A stretch of 6,760 nt of DNA from Rhodospirillales bacterium (lineage in GTDB: Bacteria; Pseudomonadota; Alphaproteobacteria; Acetobacterales; Acetobacteraceae): NCBI GenBank assembly GCA_028866335.1, contig JAGWIL010000087.1, positions 1 to 6,760 on the forward strand, in the 5' to 3' direction. The position numbers were made by a program, and so were the translations under genes. The notes beneath the pieces are model-generated. The model was not told the origin of the DNA, did no database searches, and saw only the letters and a list, made by a program, of their open reading frames with translations. Numbering within the stretch: the stretch's first letter is position 1; each line of letters starts with the position of its first letter. Shown here in pieces: positions 5,843 to 6,760 of the stretch.

Positions 5843-5906
5843 AATTCTGCCCTTTGATCCGTATCATTGACTTTAACGGTCTTCGGGCGTTTTTCTGGGC
5901 AGAATT
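5843..5906. repeat. perfect 10-bp inverted repeat flanking a terminator
   Basis: AATTCTGCCC (5843-5852) and GGGCAGAATT (5897-5906) are exact reverse complements 44 bases apart. They enclose the UUCG-loop hairpin at 5875-5891 and lie in the 92-base gap between the CBS gene and hemA. They could form the outer stem of a branched RNA structure or be two sites for a DNA-binding protein. Confidence 0.6.
5875..5894 (+). terminator. rho-independent terminator after the CBS gene
   Basis: AACGGTC (5875-5881) pairs with GGCGTT (5886-5891) across a TTCG loop closed by C-G (5882-5885). One G is bulged and there is one U-G pair. A run of five T (5890-5894) begins within the stem and follows it. The stem is short, but the C(UUCG)G tetraloop is exceptionally stable in RNA. 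It begins 42 bases after the CBS stop. Confidence 0.5.
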
Positions 5907-5924
5907 TCGCGACACTAGGTTTAA

Positions 5925-6760
5925 ATGCATCAGTTTTTAACGAAATGTGACGAAGCGCTGGCCGAAATTTCGGCCCAGGGGCGGTATCGCCGTTTTGTGG
6001 CGCTGGAGAAGCTGGCAGACCGCTTTCCCTATTATTCCGTCACCATGGAAGGTAAAACGCGGGACATCCTGGTCTGGTCTACAAACGATTATCTCGCCAT
6101 GGGCACAGACAAGCGGGTGATCGAAGCCTCCATCCAGGCCGCGCGGCGTTACGGTGCCGGGGCGGGTGGTACCCGCAATATCGCGGGCTCCTCGCCGCTG
6201 CACGTGGCGCTGGAGGAAGAGCTGGCGGACCTCCACGGCAAGGATGCCGCGCTTTTGTTCACCTCCGGCTATGTCTCCAACCAGGCAAGCCTCACCGCCA
6301 TATTGAACTCCCTGCCAAACTGGCACGTGTTCTCAGATGCACAGAACCATAATTCCATGATCGTCGGCATCAAGGCCAGCCGCAATGCCACCGTTCATAT
6401 CTTCAAACATAACGACCTGGACGATCTGGAGCGTCTGCTCTGTGAAGCACCGAAAGACGCCCCTAAGCTCATCGCGTTTGAGAGCGTCTATTCCATGGAT
6501 GGCGACATCGCCCCGATGGCAGAAATCTGCGATCTCGCGGATAAGTACAACGCCTTGACATATCTCGATGAAGTCCATGCTGTCGGCATGTATGGCGCCC
6601 ATGGCGGCGGCGTGTCTGAGCGCGATGGCGTGGCGGCCCGCATCACCATTATCGAAGGCACGCTGGCCAAGGGCTTCGGCTGCCATGGCGGCTATATAAC
6701 GGGCGATTTCAAGGTGCTGGACTATATCCGCTCCGTCGCCGCCGGGTTCATCTTCACCAC
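5925..6760 (+). CDS. hemA: 5-aminolevulinate synthase (5' part)
   Basis: The frame is open from the ATG at 5925 to the window end, giving about 279 of the roughly 405 residues usual for the family. ALAS is a cytoplasmic PLP enzyme that condenses glycine with succinyl-CoA to 5-aminolevulinate, the first step of heme synthesis in Alphaproteobacteria. Visible landmarks are [11 protein letters not shown] near the N-terminus, Asn54 in [77 protein letters not shown], Asp215 and His218 in [11 protein letters not shown], and the PLP-binding Lys249 in GTLAKGFG. The [10 protein letters not shown] and GTLAKGFG motifs and the numbering, within one residue of Rhodobacter ALAS (Lys248), separate it from the related KBL and BioF enzymes and support this start. 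Only a weak AGG (5917-5919) precedes the ATG. The C-terminal part is outside the window. Confidence 0.95.
   Translation, partial: MHQFLTKCDEALAEISAQGRYRRFVALEKLADRFPYYSVTMEGKTRDILVWSTNDYLAMGTDKRVIEASIQAARRYGAGAGGTRNIAGSSPLHVALEEELADLHGKDAALLFTSGYVSNQASLTAILNSLPNWHVFSDAQNHNSMIVGIKASRNATVHIFKHNDLDDLERLLCEAPKDAPKLIAFESVYSMDGDIAPMAEICDLADKYNALTYLDEVHAVGMYGAHGGGVSERDGVAARITIIEGTLAKGFGCHGGYITGDFKVLDYIRSVAAGFIFT

Noticed and set aside
5937..6686. Minus-strand open frames opposite hemA (5937-6326 and 6333-6686)
   Set aside because: Both are shadows of the ALAS coding sequence, which is open through the whole region and carries all catalytic motifs.
1..6760. CRISPR array, tRNA/rRNA, transposase, toxin-antitoxin or defence cassette
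   Set aside because: No regularly spaced repeats, no RNA gene fold and no matching protein family are visible on either strand; the genes are ordinary chromosomal ones.

Overview
The window looks like core chromosome of an alphaproteobacterium, most likely from the Acetobacteraceae/Rhodospirillales side. The GC content is high by eye. The strongest clue is the last gene, a 5-aminolevulinate synthase: the one-step (Shemin) route to heme is typical of Alphaproteobacteria. The placement below class level is an impression only. I see no insertion sequence with a transposase, no CRISPR array, no tRNA or rRNA, and no phage or defence cassette. No stretch of 300 bases lacks a gene.

Layout: (a) 1-681 (+) is the 3' part of a flavin-dependent monooxygenase-like oxidoreductase, cut by the window start. 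(b) 684-824 is a ~141-bp long imperfect palindrome that fills the gap between two convergent genes. (c) 824-3733 (-) is a housekeeping block, read right to left: rplY (ribosomal protein L25), pth (peptidyl-tRNA hydrolase), ychF (ribosome-associated ATPase) and a small YqhA-family membrane protein. pth and ychF overlap by one base (TAATG). (d) 3734-3845 is a divergent control region with a GC-rich hairpin in the rplY leader and two TGTTGAAA direct repeats 11 bp apart. (e) 3846-5323 (+) is a pair of hydrolases, a nitrilase-superfamily enzyme and an alpha/beta-hydrolase, overlapping by one base (TGATG). (f) 5401-5832 (+) is a two-CBS-domain protein with its own candidate promoter and a UUCG-loop terminator. 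(g) 5925-6760 (+) is the first ~279 codons of hemA, cut by the window end.

The rplY-pth-ychF block is a translation module: a 5S rRNA-binding protein, an enzyme that recycles stalled peptidyl-tRNA, and a ribosome-binding ATPase. The two plus-strand hydrolases are almost certainly made together, but their substrate cannot be read from sequence. The CBS protein and hemA are adjacent but probably separate transcription units. The parts most worth a second look are non-coding: the 684-824 palindrome, the rplY leader hairpin, and the perfect 10-bp inverted repeat enclosing the terminator ahead of hemA. I found no convincing undescribed multi-gene system.
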